Shown here in pieces: positions 56,350-64,000 of a stretch of 64,000 nucleotides of DNA. The notes beneath the pieces are model-generated. The model was not told the DNA's origin and ran no database searches. It saw only the letters and a list, made by a program, of their open reading frames with translations. How positions within the stretch are numbered: the first letter of the stretch is position 1; the number at the start of each line of letters is the position of its first letter. Source of the stretch: Panacagrimonas sp052386745 (lineage in GTDB: Bacteria; Pseudomonadota; Gammaproteobacteria; Nevskiales; Nevskiaceae); assembly GCA_052386745.1 (NCBI GenBank), contig JBQTJW010000005.1, positions 124,001-188,000 of the forward strand, written 5' to 3'. A program made the position numbers and the translations under genes.

Positions 56350-58662
56350 ATGGCGCTTTCCTTCTCTTCAACCGTCCGGCGCGTACTCTGGGTACTGCTC
56401 GCGGCATCCGTCGTGGCGATCAGCGCCGCCGGCCTCGCTCTTTCGGGCTACATGGTCCGCCTCGACGAGGAAATCCGCACCCGCTTCGCCGGCAGCCGCT
56501 GGGCCCTGCCGGCGCAGGTCTACGCCGCGCCGCTGGAGCTGTATCCCGGCCGCACCATTGACGAGGGCGACTTCCGCCATGAGCTGGACCGCCTCGGCTA
56601 CCGCACGAGCCCGGTGCTGTCGGGGCCGGGCACCTTCGTCGTTGGCAAGAACCGCGTCGATATCGCGGTGCGCGACTTCCAGTTCTGGGACGGCCCGCAG
56701 CCGTCCCTGCAGCTGGCGGTCAAGCTGGACGACAAGGGCATCGCCGAGATCACCGACCTGGAAGCCGGCGCGCCGCGCGACATCGTGCGCCTGGACCCCA
56801 TGCTCATCGGCAGCATCTACCCGCAGCAGCAGGGCGAGGACCGCGTGCTGGTGCGGCTGGACGATGTGCCGGTGCTGATGCGCGAGGGGCTGATTGCCGT
56901 CGAGGACCGCCGCTTCCGCGAGCACTTCGGCATCAGCCTGCGCGGCATCTTCCGCGCGGCCTTTGCCAACCTGCAGGCCGGGCACGTGGTGCAGGGCGCG
57001 TCCACCATCACCCAGCAGCTGGTGAAGAATTTCTTCCTGACCAACCAGCGCGACTGGCGCCGCAAGGGCAAGGAAGTGCTGATGGCGCTGCTGCTGGAGT
57101 CGCACTACACCAAGGACGAGATCCTGGAGGCCTACCTCAACGAGATCCATCTCGGCCAGGAAGGCGACCGCGCCGTGCACGGCTTCGGCCTGGCCAGCCG
57201 GTTCTATTTCAACAAGCCGGTGAACGAGCTGCGCGTGCACGAGATCGCGCTGCTGGTGGGCATCGTCAAGGGTTCCTCGCAGTACAACCCGCGGCGCAAT
57301 CCCAAGACCGCGCTGGCGCGGCGCGACCTGGTGCTGAAAGTGTTCCGCGACGAGGGCCTGATCGGCGAGGCGGAGTACACCGCCGCCCTGGCAGAGCCGC
57401 TGGGCGTGGCCGGAGGCACCGGGGGCACGGTGGCGCGCTACCCCGCGTTCGTGGACCTGGTGAAGCGCCAGATCCAGGGCCAGTACAAGGAAACCGATCT
57501 CACCAACGAGGGGCTGCGCATCTTCACCACGCTCGATCCGCGCGCCCAGGAAGTGCTGGAGCGCGACCTGGCCGAGGGCATTGCCAAGCTGGAAACCGGC
57601 CGCAAGCTCAAGGCCGGCACCCTGGAGACGGCGGGCGTGGTCACCACCGTGGACGGCGGCGAAGTGCTGGCGGTGGTGGGTGGGCGCGAGTTCCGCTTTG
57701 CCGGCTTCAACCGCGCGCTGGATTCGCGCCGGTCCATCGGTTCGCTGGCCAAGCCCTTCGTGTTTCTCACCGCGCTGCTCCAGCCTGACCGCTACAACCT
57801 GCACTCCATCATCGACGACGAACCCATCGAGATGAAGCTGCCCAATCGCCAGACCTGGGCGCCGCAGAACTACGACAAGAAGCTGCACGGCCCGCAGCCG
57901 CTGTACATGGCGCTGGCGCAGTCCTACAACCTGCCCACGGTGCGCGCCGGCCTGGAAGTGGGCGCCGACCGCGTGCTGGAAACCATGCGTTCCACCGGCT
58001 ACAGCGGTGACGCGCAGGCCCTGCCGAGCGTGTTCCTGGGTGCGGTGGACATCTCCCCGCTGGACGTGGCGCAGATGTACGGCACGCTGGCCGCGGCCGG
58101 CTACAAGAGCCGGCTGTCCGCCATCCGCAGCGTGACCACCAAGGACGGCAACCCGCTCAACCGCTACCCGCTCAAGGTCAGCCAGAGCCTGCCAGAGGGC
58201 CCCACCTACCTCATCAACTGGGCGCTGACCAAGGTCATCGAACTGGGCACCGCGCGCTCGGCGCTGTCGGTGTTGCAGCCCGGCACCGTGCTCGCCGGCA
58301 AGACCGGCACCACGGACGATCTGCGTGACTCCTGGTTCGCCGGCTTCGGCGCCGACCGCGTGGCCGTGGTCTGGATGGGGCGCGACGACTACAAGCCCAT
58401 GGGTTTCACCGGGTCGTCCGGCGCCCTGGTGCTGTGGTCGCGGCTGATGCGCGACCTGGACGCGCGCGGGCTCGACCTGGTGCCGCCGCCGGACGTGGAG
58501 GAGCAGCTCACCGACACCTTCACCGGCCTCAAGGCCGACGAGGGCTGCCAGAGCACCATCTTGCTACCCTACCTGAGCGGACACGCGCCGGCCGACTACG
58601 CGCCGTGCGCGAAGGCCGCGGCGCAGACGCCGCTCGACTGGCTGCGGGAGATCTTCCAATGA
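56350..58662 (+). CDS. mrcB: Penicillin-binding protein 1B (bifunctional)
   Basis: A 770-residue peptidoglycan synthase. There is an N-terminal helix, a UB2H-like region (LPAQVYAAPLELYPGRTIDEGDFRHELDRLGYR), a GT51 glycosyltransferase with EDRRFREHFGIS, and a transpeptidase with S465-LAK (SLAK), the SYN box (SYNLP) and K651-TG (KTGTTDDLRDSW). It overlaps the lipoprotein gene by ATGA. No ribosome site is obvious. Confidence 0.93.
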   Translation: MALSFSSTVRRVLWVLLAASVVAISAAGLALSGYMVRLDEEIRTRFAGSRWALPAQVYAAPLELYPGRTIDEGDFRHELDRLGYRTSPVLSGPGTFVVGKNRVDIAVRDFQFWDGPQPSLQLAVKLDDKGIAEITDLEAGAPRDIVRLDPMLIGSIYPQQQGEDRVLVRLDDVPVLMREGLIAVEDRRFREHFGISLRGIFRAAFANLQAGHVVQGASTITQQLVKNFFLTNQRDWRRKGKEVLMALLLESHYTKDEILEAYLNEIHLGQEGDRAVHGFGLASRFYFNKPVNELRVHEIALLVGIVKGSSQYNPRRNPKTALARRDLVLKVFRDEGLIGEAEYTAALAEPLGVAGGTGGTVARYPAFVDLVKRQIQGQYKETDLTNEGLRIFTTLDPRAQEVLERDLAEGIAKLETGRKLKAGTLETAGVVTTVDGGEVLAVVGGREFRFAGFNRALDSRRSIGSLAKPFVFLTALLQPDRYNLHSIIDDEPIEMKLPNRQTWAPQNYDKKLHGPQPLYMALAQSYNLPTVRAGLEVGADRVLETMRSTGYSGDAQALPSVFLGAVDISPLDVAQMYGTLAAAGYKSRLSAIRSVTTKDGNPLNRYPLKVSQSLPEGPTYLINWALTKVIELGTARSALSVLQPGTVLAGKTGTTDDLRDSWFAGFGADRVAVVWMGRDDYKPMGFTGSSGALVLWSRLMRDLDARGLDLVPPPDVEEQLTDTFTGLKADEGCQSTILLPYLSGHAPADYAPCAKAAAQTPLDWLREIFQ

Positions 58663-59255
58663 ACCTCAAGATTTGCATCTGCTGCGCGGCTCTCGTGCTC
58701 AGCGCCTGCGCGTCCTCGACCGGCCGGCGCGAGAGCGGCTGGCCCTACCCGCAGACGCCCGCGCCCAGTGCGCCCCCGGCCGCCCCTGTTCCGGCCACGC
58801 CGCCGCCGGCCGCACCGGGCACGGCACCCGCGCCCAGTGCGCCGGTGCCCATCGAGCAGCCGCTGCCGGCCATGCAGAACTTCCCCAAGACCGCCGACCA
58901 GATCAGCGCCCAGGCGGTGCTGTCGCTGATGCGCCAGTCCGACGAGGCGCGCGCGCAGGGGCACCTGGATCTGGCCGCCGCCAACCTCGAACGCGCCCAG
59001 CGCATCGAGCCGCGCAATTACTTCGTGTGGTCGGCGCTGGCGCGCGTCTACCTGGAGCAGGAGCAGTACGACCAGGCGGTGGCGGTGGCCTCGCGCGCCA
59101 ATGCGCTGGCGCGCGGCAACGTCTACGTGGAAGTCGAGAACTGGAAGATCATCGGCGCCGCGCGCCAGGCCCAGGGCGACTCTGTGGGCGCGCTGCAGGC
59201 GCAGTCGCGGGTCGAGGAAATCGAGCGCGAGCTGGCCGCGGCCGGCGGCGGTTGA
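58659..59255 (+). CDS. TPR lipoprotein, probable PBP1B activator (LpoP-like)
   Basis: A 198-residue outer-membrane lipoprotein (lipobox LSAC near residue 17). After a proline/alanine-rich spacer (APSAPPAAPVPATPPPAAPG) comes a small TPR domain (GHLDLAAANLERAQRIEPRN, then YLEQEQYDQAVAVASRANALA). In Pseudomonas aeruginosa an unrelated-to-LpoB TPR lipoprotein, LpoP, encoded with PBP1b, activates it; gene order and domain architecture here are the same, so I infer LpoP. The ATG overlaps the PBP1b stop codon, so the two are co-translated. Confidence 0.8.
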   Translation: MNLKICICCAALVLSACASSTGRRESGWPYPQTPAPSAPPAAPVPATPPPAAPGTAPAPSAPVPIEQPLPAMQNFPKTADQISAQAVLSLMRQSDEARAQGHLDLAAANLERAQRIEPRNYFVWSALARVYLEQEQYDQAVAVASRANALARGNVYVEVENWKIIGAARQAQGDSVGALQAQSRVEEIERELAAAGGG

Positions 59256-59330
59256 GGCGGTGAATCCGCGGTGGACGGGCCGGGCCATTCGTCCGCTGCG
59301 GCGCGGCTGAAGGCACCGGCCGCGCCTCGC

Positions 59331-61247
59331 ATGATCGAGGACTGGTTCGGCCCCGACGGGCCGCTCGCGCGCGGCATTCCGGGCTTTCGCCCGCGTCCGG
59401 CGCAGGCCGAGATGGCGGCGGAAGTGGCCGAGGCCTTCGAGCATTCCGACCTGCGCCTGATCGAGGCCGGCACCGGCACCGGCAAGACCTTCGCGTACCT
59501 GGTGCCCGCGCTCGTCGCCGGCAAGCGCGTGATCGTCTCCACCGGCACCAAGAACCTGCAGGACCAGCTGTTCGAACGCGACCTGCCGCGCCTGCTGGCG
59601 GCGCTGCGCGTGCCGGCGCGCACCGCCATGCTCAAGGGCCGCAGCAACTACCTGTGCCTGTACCGGATGAAGCGGGCGGGGCAGGAGAACGCGCACGGTC
59701 GCGCGAATCCTGACGAACGCTTGGCGCAGGTGGAACGCTGGTCGCGCTTCACCGATCGCGGCGAGGTGTCCGAACTCGGGCGCGTAGTGGAAGACGAGCG
59801 GCTGCGTTTCCAGATCACCTCCACCGCCGACAACTGCCTGGGCGCCAAGTGCGCGGATATTTCCAGCTGCTTCGTGGTGAAAAGCCGCCGCGCGGCGATG
59901 GGTGCGGACCTGGTGGTGGTCAATCACCACGTGCTGCTGTCCGACGTGCTGCTCAAGGAAGAAGGCTTCGGCGAGATCCTGCCGGGCGCCGATGCGGTGA
60001 TCGTGGACGAGGCGCACCAGCTGCCCGAGCTGGCCGGCCAGTTCTTCGGTACGCGCGTGTCCAGCCGCCAGCTGCGCGACCTGGCCGACGACGCGCTGAA
60101 AGCCGCCTTCGAGCAGGCCGACATCCCCGCCGTCAACGCCGCCGCCAGCGCCATGGCCAGCCCGGTGATCGCGCTGGAAGCGCGGCTCGCCGCGCTCGGC
60201 GGGCGCCTGGGCTGCGAGGAATTTCTGGTGGCGCGCGATGCCGGCCCCACCCTGGACGCGGTGGCACAGGCGCTGGACGCGCTGGCGCAGGAACTCGACG
60301 CCTGCCGCGAACGCAGCGCCGCGCTCGATGCCCTGGCCGGCCGCGCCGCCCAGCTCGGCGCGCGGCTCGCGCTGTGCATCCTGGGCGCGGACGGGGTGGG
60401 TGCGGCGGACGACGAGCAGGTGCGCTGGGTGGAGCCGCAGGGCCGCGGCGGATCGCTGCACGCCACGCCCATCGACCTCGGCCAGGGGTTTGGCCGCGTG
60501 TTCTCCGCGCATCCCGGCGCCTGGGTGCTGACCTCGGCCACGCTCTCGGCTGGTGGCGACTTCGGCCATTTCCGACGCCAGATCGGCATGCCGGCGGCGC
60601 CCGCGCTGGCGCTGGAAAGCCCCTTCGACTACGCGCGCCAGGCCCGCCTGCACCTGCCGGAAAACCTGCCCGAGACCCAGGCGCCGGACTACGCGCTGCG
60701 CGTTGCCGAGGTCAGCATCCCGCTGATCGAGGCCAGCGGCGGCGGCGCCTTCGTGCTGTGCACCAGCCACCGCGCCCTGCGCATCGTGGCCGAACACCTG
60801 CGCACGCGCGTGGCCTTCCCCTTGTTCGTGCAGGGCGACGACGACCGCAGCCGCCTGGTGGAGAACTTCGCGCAGGCCGGCAACGGCGTGCTGGTGGGCA
60901 CCCAGAGTTTCTGGGAGGGCGTGGACGTGAAGGGCCGCGCGCTGCGCCTGGTCATCATCGACAAGCTGCCGTTCACCGCGCCCGGCGACCCGGTGTACGA
61001 CGCGCGCCTGGACGCGCTGCGCCGGCGTGGCGGCAATCCGTTTGTCGACGTGCAGCTGCCGGAGGCCATCGTCAGCCTGCGCCAGGGCGCTGGCCGCCTG
61101 ATCCGCGACGAGACCGACCGCGGCCTGCTGGTGCTGTGCGATCCGCGCCTGCGCAGCAAGGGCTACGGCCGCAAGGTGCTGGCCGCCCTGCCACAGATGC
61201 CGCGGGTGGACGCGGCAGAGGCGGCGGCGTGGCTCCGGTCGCTGTAG
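59331..61247 (+). CDS. Fe-S cluster DNA helicase (DinG/YoaA family)
   Basis: A 638-residue XPD-like 5'-3' helicase. Walker A is AGTGTGKTFAYL, the DEAH box is VDEAHQLPELAG, and helicase motif VI is QGAGRLIRDETDRG. The four Fe-S cysteines are in NYLCLYRM, DNCLGAKCADISSC. It fits YoaA better than DinG in length, but I cannot separate them. Start: ATG 59331; a GTG 60 bases upstream is an alternative. It begins 75 bases after the lipoprotein gene. Confidence 0.9.
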   Translation: MIEDWFGPDGPLARGIPGFRPRPAQAEMAAEVAEAFEHSDLRLIEAGTGTGKTFAYLVPALVAGKRVIVSTGTKNLQDQLFERDLPRLLAALRVPARTAMLKGRSNYLCLYRMKRAGQENAHGRANPDERLAQVERWSRFTDRGEVSELGRVVEDERLRFQITSTADNCLGAKCADISSCFVVKSRRAAMGADLVVVNHHVLLSDVLLKEEGFGEILPGADAVIVDEAHQLPELAGQFFGTRVSSRQLRDLADDALKAAFEQADIPAVNAAASAMASPVIALEARLAALGGRLGCEEFLVARDAGPTLDAVAQALDALAQELDACRERSAALDALAGRAAQLGARLALCILGADGVGAADDEQVRWVEPQGRGGSLHATPIDLGQGFGRVFSAHPGAWVLTSATLSAGGDFGHFRRQIGMPAAPALALESPFDYARQARLHLPENLPETQAPDYALRVAEVSIPLIEASGGGAFVLCTSHRALRIVAEHLRTRVAFPLFVQGDDDRSRLVENFAQAGNGVLVGTQSFWEGVDVKGRALRLVIIDKLPFTAPGDPVYDARLDALRRRGGNPFVDVQLPEAIVSLRQGAGRLIRDETDRGLLVLCDPRLRSKGYGRKVLAALPQMPRVDAAEAAAWLRSL

Positions 61248-61274
61248 GCCGGTTGCCGCCGGGAACCCTGGCCG

Positions 61275-63062
61275 CTAGAAATTCGCTTCGTCCAGCTCCA
61301 TCAGCGGGCTGCTGCCGGCGCGCACCTGCGCCATCAGGGCCGCGGTTTCGGGGTAGAGCTTGGCAAAATAGAAGCGCGCGGTGGTGAGCTTGGACCTGTA
61401 GAACGGGTCGCCGGAATCCACCTTCTTCATCGCCACGCCCGCGGCGTAGGTCCAGGAAAATGAATACACCAGGTGCCCGACCAAGCGCAGGTAGGGCACC
61501 GCCGCGGCGCCGACCTCGTCCGGGTTCTTCATGGCCTTGCCGCCTACTTCCATGGTGACTTTCTGCACCTCGGCCGAGAGCCTGGCCAGTGGATCGGTGA
61601 ATTCCTTCATGGCCGGGTTGTCGGCGTGGCTCTTGACGAGGTCGGCGATGATCTTGCCGAACTTCATCAGCTTGGCGCCCATGTCGCCCAGCACCTTGCG
61701 GCCGAGCAGGTCCAGCGCCTGGATGGTGTTGGTGCCCTCGTAGATCATGTTGATGCGCGCGTCGCGCACGTGCTGTTCCAGGCCCCACTCGGTGATGTAG
61801 CCGTGCCCGCCGAGCACCTGCATGGCCAGCGTGGTGGACTCGTAGCCGTTGTCGGTGATGAAGCCCTTCACCACCGGCGTGAGCAGGGCCACCATGTCGG
61901 CGTTCTCCTTGCGCGTCTTCTCGTCCGGGTGCTTGTGCTCGCGATCGATGGCCAGGCCCGCCCAGTAGGTGAAGGTGCGCGCCGCCTCCACGTAGGCCTT
62001 CTGCGTGAGCAGCATGCGGCGCACGTCCGGGTGGACGATGATCGGGTCCGCCGCCTTGTCCCTGGCCTTGGGCCCGGTCAGCGAGCGACTCTGCAGCCGG
62101 TCCTTCGCGTAGGCCAGCGAGTTCTGGTAGGCCACCTCGGCCAGGCCCAGGGACTGCATGCCCACGCCCAGGCGCGCGGAATTCATCATCACGAACATGG
62201 CGTTGAGCCCTTTGTTGGGCGCGCCCACCAGGGTGCCGCGGGCACCGTCAAAGTTCATGACGCAGGTGGCGTTGCCGTGGATGCCCATCTTGTGCTCGAT
62301 GGAGCCGCACTTGAAGGCATTGCGCTCGCCCGGCTCGCCGTTGGCGTCCGGCAGGAACTTGGGCACGATGAACAGCGAGATGCCCTTGGTGCCCGGCGGC
62401 GCATCCGGCAGGCGCGCCAGGACGAGGTGGATGATGTTCTTCGACAGGTCGTGCTCGCCGGCCGAGATGAAGATCTTGGTGCCGGTGATCGAGTACGTGC
62501 CGTCACCATTGGGCTCGGCCCGGGTCTTGAGGATGCCCAGGTCGGTGCCGGCATGGGCCTCGGTGAGGCACATGGTGCCGGTCCATTCGCCCGAGACCAG
62601 CTTGGTCAGGTAGACCTTCTTCTGTTCCGGCGTGCCGAAGGCGCGCAGTGCGTTGTAGGCGCCGTGGCTCAGGCCGGGGTACATGGCCCAGGCCTGGTTG
62701 GCCGAATTCATCATCTCGTTGAAGGCGCTGTGGATGACGTGCGGCAGGCCCTGGCCGCCGAACTCCGGGTCCATGCCCAGCGCGCCCCAGCCGCCTTCCA
62801 CGAACCGCTGGTAGGCCTCCCTGAACCCGGCCGGCGCCTTCACCACGCCGTCACCCACGTAGGTGCAGCCCTCACGGTCGCCCGACTGGTTGAGCGGGAA
62901 CAGCACCTCGGCGCAGAACCGGCCGCCTTCGTCGAGGATGGAGTCGATGGTTTCCACGTCGATGTCCGCGTGCGCGGGCAGCTTGCGCAGCGCCGTTTCC
63001 ACGTTGAGCAGCTCGTGCAGGACAAACTTCATGTCCCGCAGCGGGGGGGTGTAGGTCGGCAT
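61275..63062 (-). CDS. Acyl-CoA dehydrogenase, long type
   Basis: A 595-residue acyl-CoA dehydrogenase of the longer, C-terminally extended type. MCLTEAHAGTDLGILKT and GTKIFISAGEHDL are the FAD loop and binding region; SNRPG-like elements are replaced by EGTNTIQALDLLGRKVL, which marks this family. The C-terminal extra domain (residues from about 465) is helical. Close relatives use medium or long acyl-CoA in beta-oxidation. The start MPTYTPPLRDMKFVLHEL is the family N-terminus. Confidence 0.92.
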   Translation of the reverse strand: MPTYTPPLRDMKFVLHELLNVETALRKLPAHADIDVETIDSILDEGGRFCAEVLFPLNQSGDREGCTYVGDGVVKAPAGFREAYQRFVEGGWGALGMDPEFGGQGLPHVIHSAFNEMMNSANQAWAMYPGLSHGAYNALRAFGTPEQKKVYLTKLVSGEWTGTMCLTEAHAGTDLGILKTRAEPNGDGTYSITGTKIFISAGEHDLSKNIIHLVLARLPDAPPGTKGISLFIVPKFLPDANGEPGERNAFKCGSIEHKMGIHGNATCVMNFDGARGTLVGAPNKGLNAMFVMMNSARLGVGMQSLGLAEVAYQNSLAYAKDRLQSRSLTGPKARDKAADPIIVHPDVRRMLLTQKAYVEAARTFTYWAGLAIDREHKHPDEKTRKENADMVALLTPVVKGFITDNGYESTTLAMQVLGGHGYITEWGLEQHVRDARINMIYEGTNTIQALDLLGRKVLGDMGAKLMKFGKIIADLVKSHADNPAMKEFTDPLARLSAEVQKVTMEVGGKAMKNPDEVGAAAVPYLRLVGHLVYSFSWTYAAGVAMKKVDSGDPFYRSKLTTARFYFAKLYPETAALMAQVRAGSSPLMELDEANF

Positions 63063-63220
63063 GAAAACGCTCCGGAAAGTCGGGGAAAAGTGATTCGCCG
63101 TACTCTACCGCAGGCCCCTGCGACGGCCTTGGCCCGGGCGCCCGCGCGCCGCCGCCCTCGGGGCCAGTGGCGTGACGCCCTTCACAGAACCCTCGCGAAA
63201 CCCTTTTCCCACCACGACGA

Positions 63221-63493
63221 GTGACGTCCCCCAGCCCCCAATCCTGCCGGCCGGGCTGCGCCGCCTGCTGCATCGCCCCGTCCATCTCCTCGCCCATTCC
63301 CGGCATGCCGCACGGCAAGCCGGCCGGCGTCCCCTGCGTGCAGCTGGACGAGCACCTGCGCTGCCGCCTGTTCGGCAGCCCGCTGCGCCCGGCCGTGTGC
63401 GGCGGGCTCCAGCCCTCGGTCGAGATGTGCGGCGGCACCCGCGAGCACGCCCTGAACTTCCTGTCGCATCTGGAAGCGGCGACGCGACCGTAA
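63221..63493 (+). CDS. ykgJ: YkgJ-family cysteine cluster protein
   Basis: A 90-residue metal-binding protein with eight cysteines (SCRPGCAACCIAPSIS, PCVQLDEHLRCRLF, RPAVCGGLQ and MCGG). The pattern fits the YkgJ Zn/Fe-chelating domain. It starts with GTG, without a clear ribosome site. It is divergent from the acyl-CoA dehydrogenase and has no neighbour suggesting its partner. Confidence 0.85.
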   Translation: MTSPSPQSCRPGCAACCIAPSISSPIPGMPHGKPAGVPCVQLDEHLRCRLFGSPLRPAVCGGLQPSVEMCGGTREHALNFLSHLEAATRP

Positions 63494-63523
63494 AGATTTC
63501 AGCGCCCCGCACGTTAGGAGCCG

Positions 63524-64000
63524 GTGCACACTCCGCCCGGCCCCGCAGCCCTCCACATCGCCGTGAAGCATCCCTGCCCCCGCAACCGCCACCCCCGCGC
63601 CCGCCTGCTGCTGACGGTGCTGCTGGCGTGCAGCCTGCCGCCCGTCTTCGCAGCCGAGCTGCTGGACGCCGCGGCCAACACCGAGGCGGTACGGGCGCCG
63701 CAGTTCCTGGCCGATCCGGCGCTGCCCCCGGGGGCGCCCACGCCCGCGGCGCTCCAGTCCGTGGGCCGCGAGGACGGCCCCGCCGCCGGCGTGACGCTGG
63801 CGGCGCAGGCGCTGCGTGCCAGCCGGCTCGCCTACGGCGCGAAGGACGTGCGCACGGTGGTCGCGCTCACCAACCAGGCCACGGCCAAGCAGCGCGCCGG
63901 CAACGCCGGCGGGGCGCTGGGCGACTACCAGGCCGCGGTGGCCCTGGCCGAGAGCGCCGGCGGGCCGCGCGATCCGCACCTGTTCGACGCCTGGTACGGC
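63524..64000 (+). CDS. Exported TPR-like protein, 3' end outside the window
   Basis: The frame stays open from GTG 63524 to the window edge (159 codons). TTAGGAG ends just before that GTG, and an alternative GTG at 63563 lacks such a site. The product has a signal peptide (RARLLLTVLLACSLPPVFAAE) and, from about residue 110, a helical segment (SRLAYGAKDVRTVVALTNQA, then GNAGGALGDYQAAVALAES) that resembles a tetratricopeptide repeat. The family cannot be named from this fragment. Confidence 0.65.
   Translation, partial: MHTPPGPAALHIAVKHPCPRNRHPRARLLLTVLLACSLPPVFAAELLDAAANTEAVRAPQFLADPALPPGAPTPAALQSVGREDGPAAGVTLAAQALRASRLAYGAKDVRTVVALTNQATAKQRAGNAGGALGDYQAAVALAESAGGPRDPHLFDAWYG

Overview
This window is a high-GC, gene-dense chromosomal segment from a proteobacterium, most likely a gammaproteobacterium of the Xanthomonadales/Nevskiales/Steroidobacterales type. 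That placement is inferred from gene content: a pilT/yggS divergent pair, minCDE, gmk-rpoZ, a complete ccmABCDEFGHI cluster, a PBP1b gene coupled to a TPR lipoprotein, and polyhydroxybutyrate-linked enzymes. The species cannot be fixed from the sequence alone. I saw no rRNA, tRNA, CRISPR array, insertion sequence or prophage, so this looks like core chromosome with a few accessory genes.

Left part (1-10.6 kb): a sensor kinase whose N-terminal half is an NCS1-type permease runs off the left edge. It is divergent from a seven-gene operon for uptake and hydrolysis of formamide or short amides/urea (binding protein, two permeases, two ATPases, formamidase FmdA, FmdB). Two 7-2-7 inverted repeats lie between them. 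thyA and a small unknown basic protein follow. 10.6-20.3 kb: rpiA and yggS overlap and are divergent from pilT. Then come dxs, an MFS transporter, a small unknown gene, an exported DUF4394 protein with a strong terminator, an orphan ParA/MinD-like ATPase and 3-hydroxybutyrate dehydrogenase.

20.4-32.1 kb: a MaoC-like hydratase and the whole cytochrome c maturation cluster on the minus strand, most junctions overlapping (ATGA, GTGA or TGATG). Next is an iron-linked block: piuC divergent from an imelysin plus di-haem oxidoreductase pair. A Fur-box-like promoter sits beyond the 3' end of piuC and points to the right. 32.1-39.8 kb: gap, tkt, rpoZ, gmk, an acetyl-CoA acetyltransferase and minCDE, all on the minus strand.

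39.9-49 kb: an ATP-grasp/alpha-E pair, an unusual one-cysteine thioredoxin-like exported protein with an NTF2-like tail, a Lon-N-domain protein, two divergent YfcG-like GSTs, a queuosine-precursor transporter, and a lemA/TPM set. 48.4-56.2 kb: an F420-type NADP oxidoreductase, a SWIM-SNF2 helicase, pgk, a fusion of a kumamolisin-propeptide-like domain with a 2OG-Fe(II) oxygenase, and an acyl-CoA dehydrogenase. 56.3-64 kb: PBP1b with its lipoprotein, a DinG/YoaA helicase, a second acyl-CoA dehydrogenase, a YkgJ-type cysteine-cluster protein, and the start of an exported TPR-like protein that runs off the right edge.
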